DNA of 64,000 nucleotides from Pseudomonas sp. ICMP22404 (GTDB taxonomy: Bacteria; Pseudomonadota; Gammaproteobacteria; Pseudomonadales; Pseudomonadaceae). How positions within the stretch are numbered: the first letter of the stretch is position 1; every line of letters starts with the position of its first letter. The position numbers and the translations under genes are program-made. Shown piece by piece: positions 17,560-25,994 of this stretch. The stretch lies in the NCBI RefSeq assembly GCF_006227205.1, contig NZ_VCNG01000003.1:310001-374000 (forward strand), written 5' to 3'. Under the pieces are notes generated by a model. The model saw only the letters and a program-made list of their open reading frames with translations. It was not told the origin of the DNA and ran no database searches.

Positions 17560-17561
17560 GG
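17543..17561. promoter_or_regulatory. TAGTTA-N7-TAA element in the vanA promoter
   Basis: TAGTTA, seven bases, then TAATGG. The preceding CAAAACTAGTTA 12-mer is identical to the one at the ech operator (25202-25213). It overlaps the vanA -10 region and the proximal VanR palindrome. Possible second regulator input from FerR. Confidence 0.4.
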
Positions 17562-17568
17562 ATCCATA
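17557..17568. promoter_or_regulatory. VanR operator, proximal copy
   Basis: AATGGATCCATA: ten of the bases form a perfect palindrome, ATGGATCCAT, identical to the core of the distal copy. It overlaps the predicted start of vanA transcription, 30 bp before the ATG. Confidence 0.75.
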
Positions 17569-17597
17569 GAAAAACAAAAACCACCTGGAGACCCGTC

Positions 17598-18683
17598 ATG
17601 TATCCCAAGAACGCCTGGTACGTTGCCTGCACCCCCGAGGAAATCGCCGAGAAGCCCCTGGGTCGTCAGATCTGCGGCGAGAAAATGGTTTTCTACCGTG
17701 GCCATGAAGGCAAGGTCGCCGCTGTCGAGGACTTCTGCCCCCACCGCGGCGCCCCGCTTTCCTTGGGCTACGTCGAGAACGGCAACCTGGTGTGTGGTTA
17801 CCACGGTCTGGTGATGGGCTGCGATGGCAAGACGGTCGAGATGCCAGGGCAACGGGTGCGCGGATTTCCTTGCAACAAGACCTTTGCCGTACAGGAACGC
17901 CACGGATTCATCTGGGTCTGGCCCGGCGACCAGGCCTTGGCCGACCCGGCACTGATCCATCCTCTGGAATGGGCGGAAAATGAAGAATGGGCCTATGGCG
18001 GCGGCCTGTTCCACATTCAGTGCGACTACCGCCTGATGATCGACAACCTGATGGACCTGACCCACGAGACCTATGTGCATGCCTCGAGCATCGGCCAGAA
18101 GGAGATCGACGAGGCGCCACCGGTGACCACAGTCGAAGGCGACGAGGTCATCACCGCCCGACACATGGAAAACATCATGGCCCCACCGTTCTGGCGCATG
18201 GCCCTGCGTGGTAACAACCTGGCCGACGACGTACCGGTGGACCGCTGGCAGATCTGCCGCTTCACCCCGCCCAGCCATGTCATGATCGAAGTCGGCGTGG
18301 CCCATGCCGGCAACGGCGGCTATCACGCCGCGCCGCAGTTCAAGGCGTCGAGCATCGTGGTGGATTTCATTACGCCGGAAACCGAAACGTCCATCTGGTA
18401 TTTCTGGGGCATGGCCCGGCATTTCCAGCCCAAGGACGAAGCCCTGACCGCGAGCATTCGCGAAGGCCAGGGCAAGATTTTCAGCGAAGACCTGGAGATG
18501 CTCGAGCGCCAGCAACGCAACCTGCTGGACCATCCGCAACGCAACCTGCTCAAGCTCAACATCGATGCCGGTGGCGTGCAGTCGCGTCGGGTGCTGGAAC
18601 GCTGGATCGCCCGTGAGCGCGAGTCCCAGGCGGGGTTGATTGCCAGTACCCATCAGCCACAACCCGCGGAGCAACGGCCATGA
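17598..18683 (+). CDS. vanA: Vanillate O-demethylase, oxygenase subunit VanA
   Basis: 361 residues. The N-terminal Rieske [2Fe-2S] domain has CPHRG (from C47) and CGYHG. The catalytic domain carries DNLMDLTHETYVH, whose Asp/His residues form the mononuclear iron site of ring-type Rieske oxygenases. With VanB it demethylates vanillate to protocatechuate plus formaldehyde using O2 and NADH. GGAG precedes the ATG by 7 nt. An AAAAACAAAAA stretch (17570-17580) just before the ribosome site fits the Crc/Hfq target pattern AANAANAA. It is the first gene of vanAB, directly downstream of VanR palindromes. Confidence 0.95.
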   Translation: MYPKNAWYVACTPEEIAEKPLGRQICGEKMVFYRGHEGKVAAVEDFCPHRGAPLSLGYVENGNLVCGYHGLVMGCDGKTVEMPGQRVRGFPCNKTFAVQERHGFIWVWPGDQALADPALIHPLEWAENEEWAYGGGLFHIQCDYRLMIDNLMDLTHETYVHASSIGQKEIDEAPPVTTVEGDEVITARHMENIMAPPFWRMALRGNNLADDVPVDRWQICRFTPPSHVMIEVGVAHAGNGGYHAAPQFKASSIVVDFITPETETSIWYFWGMARHFQPKDEALTASIREGQGKIFSEDLEMLERQQRNLLDHPQRNLLKLNIDAGGVQSRRVLERWIARERESQAGLIASTHQPQPAEQRP

Positions 18684-19630
18684 TCGAAGTTCAGGTCGCG
18701 GCGCGGCACAACGAAGCCCTGGACATCTGCAGCTACGAGCTGACCCGTGTCGACGGCCAGCCTTTGCCCGCCTTCACGGCCGGTGCCCATATCGATGTGC
18801 ATTTGCCGGGTGGCGTGATTCGGCAGTATTCGCTGTGCAACCACCCCGAGGAACGGCACCGTTATCTCATCGGCGTGCTCAAGGATCCAGCGTCGCGGGG
18901 CGGCTCAAGCAGCCTGCACGAGCAGATCCTGCCCGGCGCGAGGTTGTTCATCAGCGAACCGCGCAATCTGTTCCCCCTCGCCCTCCAGGCCCGGCGCCAT
19001 CTGCTGTTCGCCGGAGGTATCGGCATCACGCCGATCCTGGCCATGGCCGAGCACCTTGCGCAGAGTGGCGCGATGTTCGAATTGCATTATTGCGCCAGGT
19101 CCCTGGAGCGGGCCGCCTTCGTCGAGCGCCTGGGTCAGGCTCCGTATGCCGATCGGGTGTTCCTGCATTTCGACGAAGCGCCCGAGACCGCACTGGATAC
19201 TGCTCGGGTGCTGGCGTCGCCCAGCGAAGACGTGCACCTCTATGTCTGCGGCCCCGGCGGGTTCATGCAACATGTGCTGGACACCGCCAGGGCCCAGGGC
19301 TGGCAGGACGCCTGCCTGCACCGCGAATACTTCGCCGCCGCCCCCACCGATACCCGCGCCGACGGCAGCTTTGCCGTGAAGCTGGCCAGCAGCGGCCAAG
19401 TGTTCGAAGTGCCCAAGGACCGCAGCGTCGTGCAGGTGCTGGAAAGCCATGGCATCGAGATTCCGATCTCCTGCGAGCAAGGTGTCTGCGGCACCTGCCT
19501 GACCCGCGTACTGGAAGGCGTGCCGGAACATCGCGACATGTTCCTGACCGAGGCCGAGCAGGCTTGCAACGACCAGTTCACGCCGTGCTGCTCCAGATCG
19601 AGGACGCCGTTGCTGGTGCTGGACCTCTAG
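18680..19630 (+). CDS. vanB: Vanillate O-demethylase, reductase subunit VanB
   Basis: 316 residues in the class IA oxygenase-reductase order. First comes a flavin-binding barrel (RQYSLCNHPEE), then the NAD-binding lobe (LFAGGIGITPILAMAEHL), then a C-terminal plant-type [2Fe-2S] ferredoxin domain (CEQGVCGTC plus a later Cys near FTPCCSR). It passes electrons from NADH to the Rieske centre of VanA. The ATG overlaps the vanA stop (ATGA), so the two subunits are translationally coupled. A REP pair directly after the stop separates it from the convergent vanR. Confidence 0.95.
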   Translation: MIEVQVAARHNEALDICSYELTRVDGQPLPAFTAGAHIDVHLPGGVIRQYSLCNHPEERHRYLIGVLKDPASRGGSSSLHEQILPGARLFISEPRNLFPLALQARRHLLFAGGIGITPILAMAEHLAQSGAMFELHYCARSLERAAFVERLGQAPYADRVFLHFDEAPETALDTARVLASPSEDVHLYVCGPGGFMQHVLDTARAQGWQDACLHREYFAAAPTDTRADGSFAVKLASSGQVFEVPKDRSVVQVLESHGIEIPISCEQGVCGTCLTRVLEGVPEHRDMFLTEAEQACNDQFTPCCSRSRTPLLVLDL

Positions 19631-19650
19631 TCTCTGAACAACACAAGTCC

Positions 19651-19738
19651 CTGTGGGAGCGAGCCTGCTCGCGATGGCGCTGGATCAGTGAAAGACCTGT
19701 AACTGATACACCGCCATCGCGAGCAGGCTCGCTCCCAC
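19651..19738. repeat. REP pair (GTGGGAGC family)
   Basis: Inverted halves between the convergent vanB and vanR 3' ends; the left half starts TGTGGGAGCGAGCCTGCTCG. Confidence 0.9.
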
Positions 19739-19746
19739 AATGGTAT

Positions 19747-20460
19747 TCACTCGGAACGCAAGATCACCTTCATCCGCTCATCCGCCAGGGTCGAGCCGAA
19801 CACCTCGGCGTAGCGCAAGGTGGCGTTGGCATGTTCGCGCATGATCGCCTCGGCCCGCGCGCCCTGGCGATGGATCAGCGCGTCGAACACCGAGTGGTGT
19901 TGCATGTGGGCATAGTTGAAGCGCCGATATTCGCCGGCCATGTTCTGCCGATCCACCGCCAGGGCGGTGACTGAGGCGAATGGCAGATGATCGTTGCGAG
20001 CCAGCGCATCGGCAATGGCTGGGTTGTGGCTGCCCTCGACGATCACCTGGTGAAAGCGCATGTTGAGGTCGTGATAGACCTCCAGGTCTTCCTCGGTCAC
20101 GTAGCCCTTGGCGAACAGTTCGTCGCCCTGCACCAGGCATTGTTCGAGGATGGCGCGGGCCTCTGCGTCGAGGCCTCGTTCGGCGGTCTGGCGCGCGGCC
20201 AGGCCTTCCAGCACACCGCGCACTTCCACCGCGCCGGCAATGTCCTCGGCGCTGACCGAACGCACCTGGAACCCACGCCCGCCGAAGCGCACCAGCAACC
20301 CCTCCTGCTCCAGCGTCCTGAACGCCATGCGAACCGGCATTCGCGACACGCCGAACCGTTGCGCCGTGGGAATCTCCATCAACCGCTCACCGGCCGCCAG
20401 CTCGCCAGAGGCAATCATTCTGCGCAACGCAACCAGCACCGTTTGGCCGGGCTTACTCAT
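19747..20460 (-). CDS. vanR: GntR-family (FCD-type) repressor VanR
   Basis: 237 residues. The N-terminal winged helix has ERLMEIPTAQRFGVSRMPVR, a GntR recognition helix, and the C-terminal FCD ligand domain has the metal-binding-type residues in LEVYHDLNMRFHQVIVEGS. VanR represses vanAB and is released by vanillate; its palindromic operators are visible 2 kb away at 17483 and 17557. It is convergent with vanB, and no VanR palindrome was seen upstream of vanR itself. Confidence 0.9.
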   Translation of the reverse strand: MSKPGQTVLVALRRMIASGELAAGERLMEIPTAQRFGVSRMPVRMAFRTLEQEGLLVRFGGRGFQVRSVSAEDIAGAVEVRGVLEGLAARQTAERGLDAEARAILEQCLVQGDELFAKGYVTEEDLEVYHDLNMRFHQVIVEGSHNPAIADALARNDHLPFASVTALAVDRQNMAGEYRRFNYAHMQHHSVFDALIHRQGARAEAIMREHANATLRYAEVFGSTLADERMKVILRSE

Positions 20461-20508
20461 CCGGGGTACTTCCAGGGAAAAGAGACCGCCATAGTAAAAG
20501 CAAAACCC

Positions 20509-20599
20509 CGTGGGAGCGAGCCTGCTCGCGATGACAGTAGATCAGCCATTGCAGCGTCGACTGATAGACCGCTATCGCGAGCAGGGCTCGCTCCCACAG
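20509..20599. repeat. REP pair (GTGGGAGC family), first of two in tandem
   Basis: The right half has one extra G (GCAGGGCTCGCTCCC). It stands 45 bp before a second complete pair. Confidence 0.85.
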
Positions 20600-20644
20600 G
20601 GGATTTGGGGCCGGACGTAGAATGTGTGTCCATTGAAGAACCAG

Positions 20645-20732
20645 TGTGGGAGCGAGCCTGCTCGCGATAGCGGTGGGTCAGTCGCTGCAGAATCGACTGG
20701 TAGACCGCTATCGCGAGCAGGCTCGCTCCCAC
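20645..20732. repeat. REP pair (GTGGGAGC family), second of two in tandem
   Basis: A complete inverted pair ending 12 bp from the fcs stop codon, so it probably forms the 3' end of the ech-vdh-fcs transcript. Confidence 0.9.
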
Positions 20733-20744
20733 TGGGTTGGGTGT

Positions 20745-22628
20745 TTAACGGGTAGGTGTCGCCCGCAGGATCGACTCATCTTCGCCGCGGTATAGCGCTT
20801 CGACTTTCGCCGCCCGCCATTGCAACACCGCCCGCTGGTTGATGGAGCCCTTGTCGGTGATTTCGCCGCGGTCGATGGACGCCGGTTCATCGAGCAAGGC
20901 GATCCACTCGACTCGGCTGGCATTGCCGCTGGCCCCGTGGTTGAGGCGTTGCAGCCAGTCGGCGAACCAACGACGGACCGGGGCGCTGGCGAGTACCTGG
21001 GCATCGCTGGCGTCCGCGGGCAGGCCCGACAGGCGTCGGCATTCGGGAAGCCGCGGGAATACCAGGGCGCCCAGGCATTCGCGATCCGGCGCGGTCACCA
21101 CCAGGTCCTGGACGTAGGGCGTGCCTTCCAGCACCGCACGGTTGCGCAACGGCCCGACGCTGACGAACACGCCGGAGGACAGCTTGAAGTCCTCGGCAAT
21201 CCGCCCGTCGAACATCAACCCCAGTTGCGGATTGGCCGGATCGGCCAACTTGATCGCATCGCCCGAGCAATAGAACCCGTCCTCGTCGAACACCTCGGCC
21301 GTCTGCTGCGGCGAGCGCCAGTAGCCGGGCATGATGTGCGGCCCGCGAAAGCGGCCTTCGAACTTGCCGTCCACCGGCACCAATCGCACTTCGCAACCCG
21401 GCGCCGGCAGGCCGATGTAGCCGGCCATGGACAACGGTCCGGTGGTAAAGGTGCAGGACGGAGACGCTTCGGTCATCCCCAGCCCGGCCATCATGCGGAT
21501 CCGTTCGCCGCAATGCTGCTCGGCCACTTTGTCGAGCCGGTCCCAGGTGCTCTGCGACAGGCCGGCGGCGGCAAAGAAAAACAGGCTGACGCGCTTGAAG
21601 AAGCGCTCGCGCAACTCGCCATCGCGCTCCAGGGCGCTGACCAGTTCCTCCCAGCCCTTGGGCACGGTCAGGTAGGCAGTCGGCGAAATCTCCTTGAGGT
21701 TGCGCAAGGTTTCGGCGAATCCCTGGGCGGTGGGTTTGCCGTCATCCAGGTAAAACGTCCCGCCGTTGTACAACACGATGCCAACGTTATGACTGCCGCC
21801 AAAGGTGTGGTTCCACGGCAACCAGTCCACCAGCACCGGCGGTGCTTCGCCGAACACCGGAAAGGTCTGCAACAGCATCTGCTGGTTGGCACAGAGCATG
21901 CGCTGGGTGGTGACCACGGCCTTGGGCAGTTTGGTGGAACCTGAGGTGAAGAGAAACTTGGCGATACTGTCGGGGCCCGTAGCGGCAAAGGCATGCTCGG
22001 CCTCGGCACCGCCGGGCTGCGCCAACAGGCTGGCGAAGCTTGCCCGGGAGCGCCCCGCCATCTCGCCATCCACCGTGATCAACGGCACATTCGCCGGCAA
22101 TACCGCATTGACTGCACGTTCAAACGGCGCCGCCTGGCTGACGAACACCAGCCCCGGCTGCAGCAGGTCGCAGACATGCCGCAGCTTGGCAAAATCCTGG
22201 GACAACAACGAATAGGCCGGCGACACCGGACAATAGGGAATGCCGGCATACATCGCCCCGAGGGCCATCTGCAGGTGTTCGATGTCGTTGCCCGAAAGCA
22301 GGGCCAGGGGTTTGTCGGCAGACAATCCATAAGCCAGCAGGCCCTGGGCAATGGCGCGGACGCTGTCGAGCATTTCGGCGTAGCTGACCCGACGCCAGTC
22401 ACCCCCGCTCTGCCGGGCAGCGATAAAGGTCTGTTGTGGGCGCACCTGGGCCCAATGCACCAGCCGGTCGAGCAAGCGCGCCGGCAATGGGGCCAGGGCT
22501 TCCAGGGAGCGCATGTGCAAGATGCCCTGCTCCTCACTGACCTCAACCGCGGGGTGACCAATCGACACCTGGCGGTAGAGCCCGGAGCCGGGTTGGGAGG
22601 ACGATCTGAACTCGGAACTCACGTACAT
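20745..22628 (-). CDS. fcs: Feruloyl-CoA synthase
   Basis: About 627 residues, ANL superfamily. The P-loop FLFTSGSTKLPKAVVTTQRM, the adenylate motif GLGMTEASPSCT and the Asp of MFDGRIAEDFKL are visible. It activates ferulate (also caffeate/p-coumarate in relatives) with ATP and CoA, the first step toward vanillin. Start uncertain: ATG 22628 lies only 2 nt after GGAGGAA, while GTG 22622 sits at an ideal 8 nt and would lose two residues. It is last in the ech-vdh-fcs order, the known Pseudomonas arrangement, 137 bp after vdh. Confidence 0.92.
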   Translation of the reverse strand: MYVSSEFRSSSQPGSGLYRQVSIGHPAVEVSEEQGILHMRSLEALAPLPARLLDRLVHWAQVRPQQTFIAARQSGGDWRRVSYAEMLDSVRAIAQGLLAYGLSADKPLALLSGNDIEHLQMALGAMYAGIPYCPVSPAYSLLSQDFAKLRHVCDLLQPGLVFVSQAAPFERAVNAVLPANVPLITVDGEMAGRSRASFASLLAQPGGAEAEHAFAATGPDSIAKFLFTSGSTKLPKAVVTTQRMLCANQQMLLQTFPVFGEAPPVLVDWLPWNHTFGGSHNVGIVLYNGGTFYLDDGKPTAQGFAETLRNLKEISPTAYLTVPKGWEELVSALERDGELRERFFKRVSLFFFAAAGLSQSTWDRLDKVAEQHCGERIRMMAGLGMTEASPSCTFTTGPLSMAGYIGLPAPGCEVRLVPVDGKFEGRFRGPHIMPGYWRSPQQTAEVFDEDGFYCSGDAIKLADPANPQLGLMFDGRIAEDFKLSSGVFVSVGPLRNRAVLEGTPYVQDLVVTAPDRECLGALVFPRLPECRRLSGLPADASDAQVLASAPVRRWFADWLQRLNHGASGNASRVEWIALLDEPASIDRGEITDKGSINQRAVLQWRAAKVEALYRGEDESILRATPTR

Positions 22629-22765
22629 TTCCTCCACCAAGGCACACTCGGATCCCGCGATGCGAGTGGAGTGTGGCAGCGTCTGGCTGCGACCTTGTTA
22701 TTGTTATGTCTGGCCTGCATCGGGCGGCGGTTTTCGAGGCACCGCCACCCGCAATGCGATGGATA

Positions 22766-24214
22766 TCAGATCGGGTAGTGCCGGGGACCGTTCTGCAAGG
22801 TCACCCAACGCAACTGGGTGAAATGCTCGATGGACGCCTTGCCGCCGAAGCTGCCGTAACCACTGGACTTGACTCCGCCGAAGGGCATCTGCGCCTCGTC
22901 GTGCACGGTCGGACCGTTGATATGGCAGATGCCCGATTCGATCCGTTGGGCCAAGGCCAGTGCCCGGCTGGTGTCGCGGCTGAAAATGGCCGCCGACAGG
23001 CCGAATTCGGAATCGTTGGCCAGGCGGAGCAAGGCTTCGTCACCGCTGCCGCGCAACAACACCGCCACCGGACCAAAGGACTCTTCACGGTACAGGCGCA
23101 TGTCCGGCGTCACCCCATCGAGCAGGGTCGGTTGCAGAATGCTGTCCTCCAACTGGCCGCCCGCCACCAGCGTGGCGCCTTTGGCCAGGGCATCGTCGAT
23201 CATGCCCTTGATGCGCTGGCCGGCACTGACGTCGACCAGCGAGCCCAGTACCGAATCACCGCTGGCGGGGTCACCGGCACGCAAGGTGGCGATCTTCGCC
23301 TTCAACCGGGAAACGAAGGCATCGGCCACGCTCGTGTCCACGATCAGTCGCTCGGTGGACATGCAGATCTGGCCCTGGTTGAAGTACGCCCCGAAGGCAG
23401 CCGCTTCCACCGCGGCGTCCAGGTCGGCGTCGTCCAGTACGAGAAACGGCGCCTTGCCGCCCAGTTCCAACAGCGCCGGCTTGAGGTGACGGGCCGATAA
23501 CTCGCCTACGATACGTCCGACGTGGGTCGAACCGGTGAAGTTGACGCGGCGCACCGCCGGGTTAGCGATCAGTCGCTCAACGATCACCGCAGCGTCCGCA
23601 GGCGCATTGCAGATCACGTTGACCACACCATCACCCAACCCGGCGTCCTGCAGCACCTGGCCGATCAAGCGGTGCACCGCCGGGCTGATCTCCGACGCCT
23701 TGAGCACCACGGTGTTGCCGCAGGCCAGGGGCATGGCGATCGCGCGGGTGGCGAGAATCACCGGGGCATTCCATGGTGCAATGCCCAGCACCACGCCGCA
23801 GGGCTGGCGCAGGGCCATGGCAAAACTGCCGGGCACGTCCGAAGGAATGATTTCGCCGTTGATCTGAGTGGTCATGGCGGCGGCTTCGCGCAGCATGTTC
23901 GCCGCCAGGTGCACATTGAAGCCATACCAGTTGGCCATGGCGCCGGTTTCGCCGGCGGCGGCGATGAACTCAGCGCTGCGGGCCTGCAACTGCTCGGCCG
24001 CCCGCAGCAGACGGCTGCGACGTTCGTTGGGGGCCAGCGCGGCCCAGGCGGGAAACGCGGCATGCGCGGCGGCCACGGCCGCGTCGGCGTCTTCCACCGT
24101 GGCGGCGGCCACACGGGACACCACTTCTCCAGTCACCGGATTGCAACGCTCGAAAGTCCGACCGTCACGGGCGGGGCACGACTGGCCGCCGATCAACAGG
24201 GGCACGTCCAGCAT
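22766..24214 (-). CDS. vdh: Vanillin dehydrogenase (NAD-dependent aldehyde dehydrogenase)
   Basis: 482 residues, complete aldehyde dehydrogenase. The catalytic Glu lies in LLELGGKAPFLV and the catalytic Cys in FNQGQICMSTERLIV. The cofactor region FTGSTHVGRIVG and the C-terminal MPFGGVKSSGYGSFGG are also present. It oxidises vanillin to vanillate, joining the Ech product to VanAB. It is the second gene after ech (107-bp gap). The leader holds GACAATAAAGAGG, a near match to a Crc/Hfq target. The call relies on its position between ech and fcs as well as on the family. Confidence 0.92.
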   Translation of the reverse strand: MLDVPLLIGGQSCPARDGRTFERCNPVTGEVVSRVAAATVEDADAAVAAAHAAFPAWAALAPNERRSRLLRAAEQLQARSAEFIAAAGETGAMANWYGFNVHLAANMLREAAAMTTQINGEIIPSDVPGSFAMALRQPCGVVLGIAPWNAPVILATRAIAMPLACGNTVVLKASEISPAVHRLIGQVLQDAGLGDGVVNVICNAPADAAVIVERLIANPAVRRVNFTGSTHVGRIVGELSARHLKPALLELGGKAPFLVLDDADLDAAVEAAAFGAYFNQGQICMSTERLIVDTSVADAFVSRLKAKIATLRAGDPASGDSVLGSLVDVSAGQRIKGMIDDALAKGATLVAGGQLEDSILQPTLLDGVTPDMRLYREESFGPVAVLLRGSGDEALLRLANDSEFGLSAAIFSRDTSRALALAQRIESGICHINGPTVHDEAQMPFGGVKSSGYGSFGGKASIEHFTQLRWVTLQNGPRHYPI

Positions 24215-24321
24215 GGTGATTCCTCTTTATTGTCTTTATCGGGAATACGTTCACGGTAGCGCCAAGGGCCTTTGACGAACAGCCTGCGGGCGCTTCTGGA
24301 GCCACCCGCTGCGCCTGCGTC

Positions 24322-25152
24322 TCAGCGCTTGTAGGCCTGCAGGCCCGGCTTGATGCTCTTGTCGTCGAGGAACTGCTTCATCCCTTGTTCGCGACCGCCC
24401 TCTTTGTCCAGCAGGCGCGACTGGTCGAGCTTGGCGTACAGGTAGTCTTCGTTCTGCTCCCAGGTCAGTTCGCGGCAACGCTTGAAGCCGTGCTTGGCCG
24501 CCCGCAGTACCACCGGGTTTTTCTCCAGCAGGTTGCGCGCCAGCTCTATCGTGACCTCACGCAGTTGCGCCAGGGGTACGCTTTCGTTGACCAGGCCCAT
24601 TTCGGCGGCCTTCTGCCCACCGAAGGTCTTGCCGGTCATGATGTAGTACAGCGACTGGCGATGCCCCACGGTATCGGCCATGGCCTTGCTGACGAGGTTG
24701 CCAGGCGGGATGCCCCAGTTGATTTCCGACAGGCCGAACGTGGCTTCGTCGGCGCAGATCGCCAGGTCGCATGCCACCAGCGGGCTGAAACCACCACCGA
24801 AGCACCAACCGTTGACCATGGCAATGGTCGGCTTGGCGTACATGCGCAGCAGTTTCCACTGCCACTGCGAGGCTTCGCGACGGATCTTCTCCTGGAGGAT
24901 TTCCGGTCCGGCGTCCACCTCACGGAAATACTCCTTGAGGTCCATGCCGGCGGTCCAGGCATCACCGGCTCCGGTCAACACGAGTACGCCGGCCGCCGGA
25001 TCCTGCTCCAGGGTTTCCAGCACGTCGATCATCTCGCGGTTGAGGGTCGGGCTCATGGCATTGCGTTTTTCCGGGCGATTGAGGGTGACCCAGGCAATGC
25101 CTTCCTCGACGTCGACTTTGACCGTTGTCCAACGACCTTCGTAATTGCTCAT
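24322..25152 (-). CDS. ech: p-Hydroxycinnamoyl-CoA hydratase/lyase (feruloyl-CoA hydratase/vanillin-forming lyase)
   Basis: 276 residues, crotonase fold. The oxyanion-hole segments are GMDLKEYFREVDAG and WCFGGGFSPLVA, and EINWGIPPGNLVSKAM carries the catalytic Glu of the HCHL group. It hydrates feruloyl-CoA and cleaves it to vanillin and acetyl-CoA. It is first in the ech-vdh-fcs operon and divergent from ferR. The control region has an inverted TAGTTA-N7-TAACTA. AAGAACAA (plus-strand 25167-25174) next to the ribosome site matches the Crc/Hfq target pattern. Confidence 0.95.
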   Translation of the reverse strand: MSNYEGRWTTVKVDVEEGIAWVTLNRPEKRNAMSPTLNREMIDVLETLEQDPAAGVLVLTGAGDAWTAGMDLKEYFREVDAGPEILQEKIRREASQWQWKLLRMYAKPTIAMVNGWCFGGGFSPLVACDLAICADEATFGLSEINWGIPPGNLVSKAMADTVGHRQSLYYIMTGKTFGGQKAAEMGLVNESVPLAQLREVTIELARNLLEKNPVVLRAAKHGFKRCRELTWEQNEDYLYAKLDQSRLLDKEGGREQGMKQFLDDKSIKPGLQAYKR

Positions 25153-25207
25153 GACACGTGCTCTCTTGTTCTTTGGCTGAAGATGAACAAAAGCTAAACC
25201 GCAAAAC

Positions 25208-25226
25208 TAGTTATGTCAATTAACTA
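25208..25226. promoter_or_regulatory. Candidate FerR operator (TAGTTA-N7-TAACTA)
   Basis: A perfect 6-bp inverted repeat with a 7-bp spacer in the ech/ferR divergent gap, 56 bp before ech. Similar elements occur at the vanA, OprD-porin and MFS promoters. MarR dimers bind repeats of this size. Confidence 0.65.
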
Positions 25227-25367
25227 TTAATCGGTTTACCCAGGTTTTTTCGTTCACAAAAATGAAGCCTTAGATCAATGAATTCGCAATCGACCATAGC
25301 CATCGCGGCATAACCTCGGCAAACTGGATAGCCTTGTTAATAATTAACCTTGAGGATGCTTTTTCCG

Positions 25368-25853
25368 ATGGCCAAGTCTTCCAAGCTTGCCGAACCCGCC
25401 GGGAGCGCAACTGACGGCGGCGACGTGCCGGCGCCGCTGGACTCCGCGCTGGATGACCTGATCGGTTACGCCCTGCGTCGCGCCCAGCTGAAACTGTTCC
25501 AGAACCTCATCAGTCAACTGGCCGTTCATGACCTGCGGCCGGCCCAGTTCTCGGCGCTGGCGATCATCGACCAGAATCCGGGCCTGATGCAGGCCGACCT
25601 GGCCAAGGCCCTGGCGATCGAACCGCCACAAGTGGTGCCGCTGTTGAACAAGCTGGAAAGCCGGGCGCTGGCCGTGCGGGTGCGCTGCAAGCCGGACAAA
25701 CGCTCCTATGGGATATTCCTGAGCAAGACCGGCGAAACCCTGCTCAAGGAACTCAAGCAGATCGCCGCCCAGAGCGACCTTGACTCCACGGCCGCCCTCT
25801 CCGGTGCGGAGCGGGAAGAATTGTTGCGGTTGTTGAAGAAGGTCTATCAGTAG
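25368..25853 (+). CDS. ferR: MarR-family regulator FerR of ferulate catabolism
   Basis: About 161 residues from [10 protein letters not shown]; an earlier in-frame ATG at 25356 lies directly on the ribosome site and is less likely. The winged helix-turn-helix is [26 protein letters not shown] with the wing [20 protein letters not shown]. It is divergent from ech-vdh-fcs, the arrangement known for FerR of P. fluorescens, which answers to feruloyl-CoA. It probably also controls the porin and MFS genes that carry the same TAGTTA-N7-TAA element; that part is inference. Confidence 0.85.
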   Translation: MAKSSKLAEPAGSATDGGDVPAPLDSALDDLIGYALRRAQLKLFQNLISQLAVHDLRPAQFSALAIIDQNPGLMQADLAKALAIEPPQVVPLLNKLESRALAVRVRCKPDKRSYGIFLSKTGETLLKELKQIAAQSDLDSTAALSGAEREELLRLLKKVYQ

Positions 25854-25878
25854 CAGGATGCTTTTGTGGTGATGGAGG

Positions 25879-25966
25879 TGTGGGAGCAAGGCTTGCCCGC
25901 GACAAGGGCGACGCGGTCTGTCAGAAATCGAGGCGCCTGTTTCGCGAGCAAGCTTTGCTCCCACAG
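25879..25966. repeat. REP pair (GTGGGAGC family)
   Basis: The left half TGTGGGAGCAAGGCTTGCCC and the right half GAGCAAGCTTTGCTCCCACA lie between the convergent ferR and porin genes. Confidence 0.88.
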
Positions 25967-25994
25967 ATATTCTCACCACAAGAAAGTTTGACTG

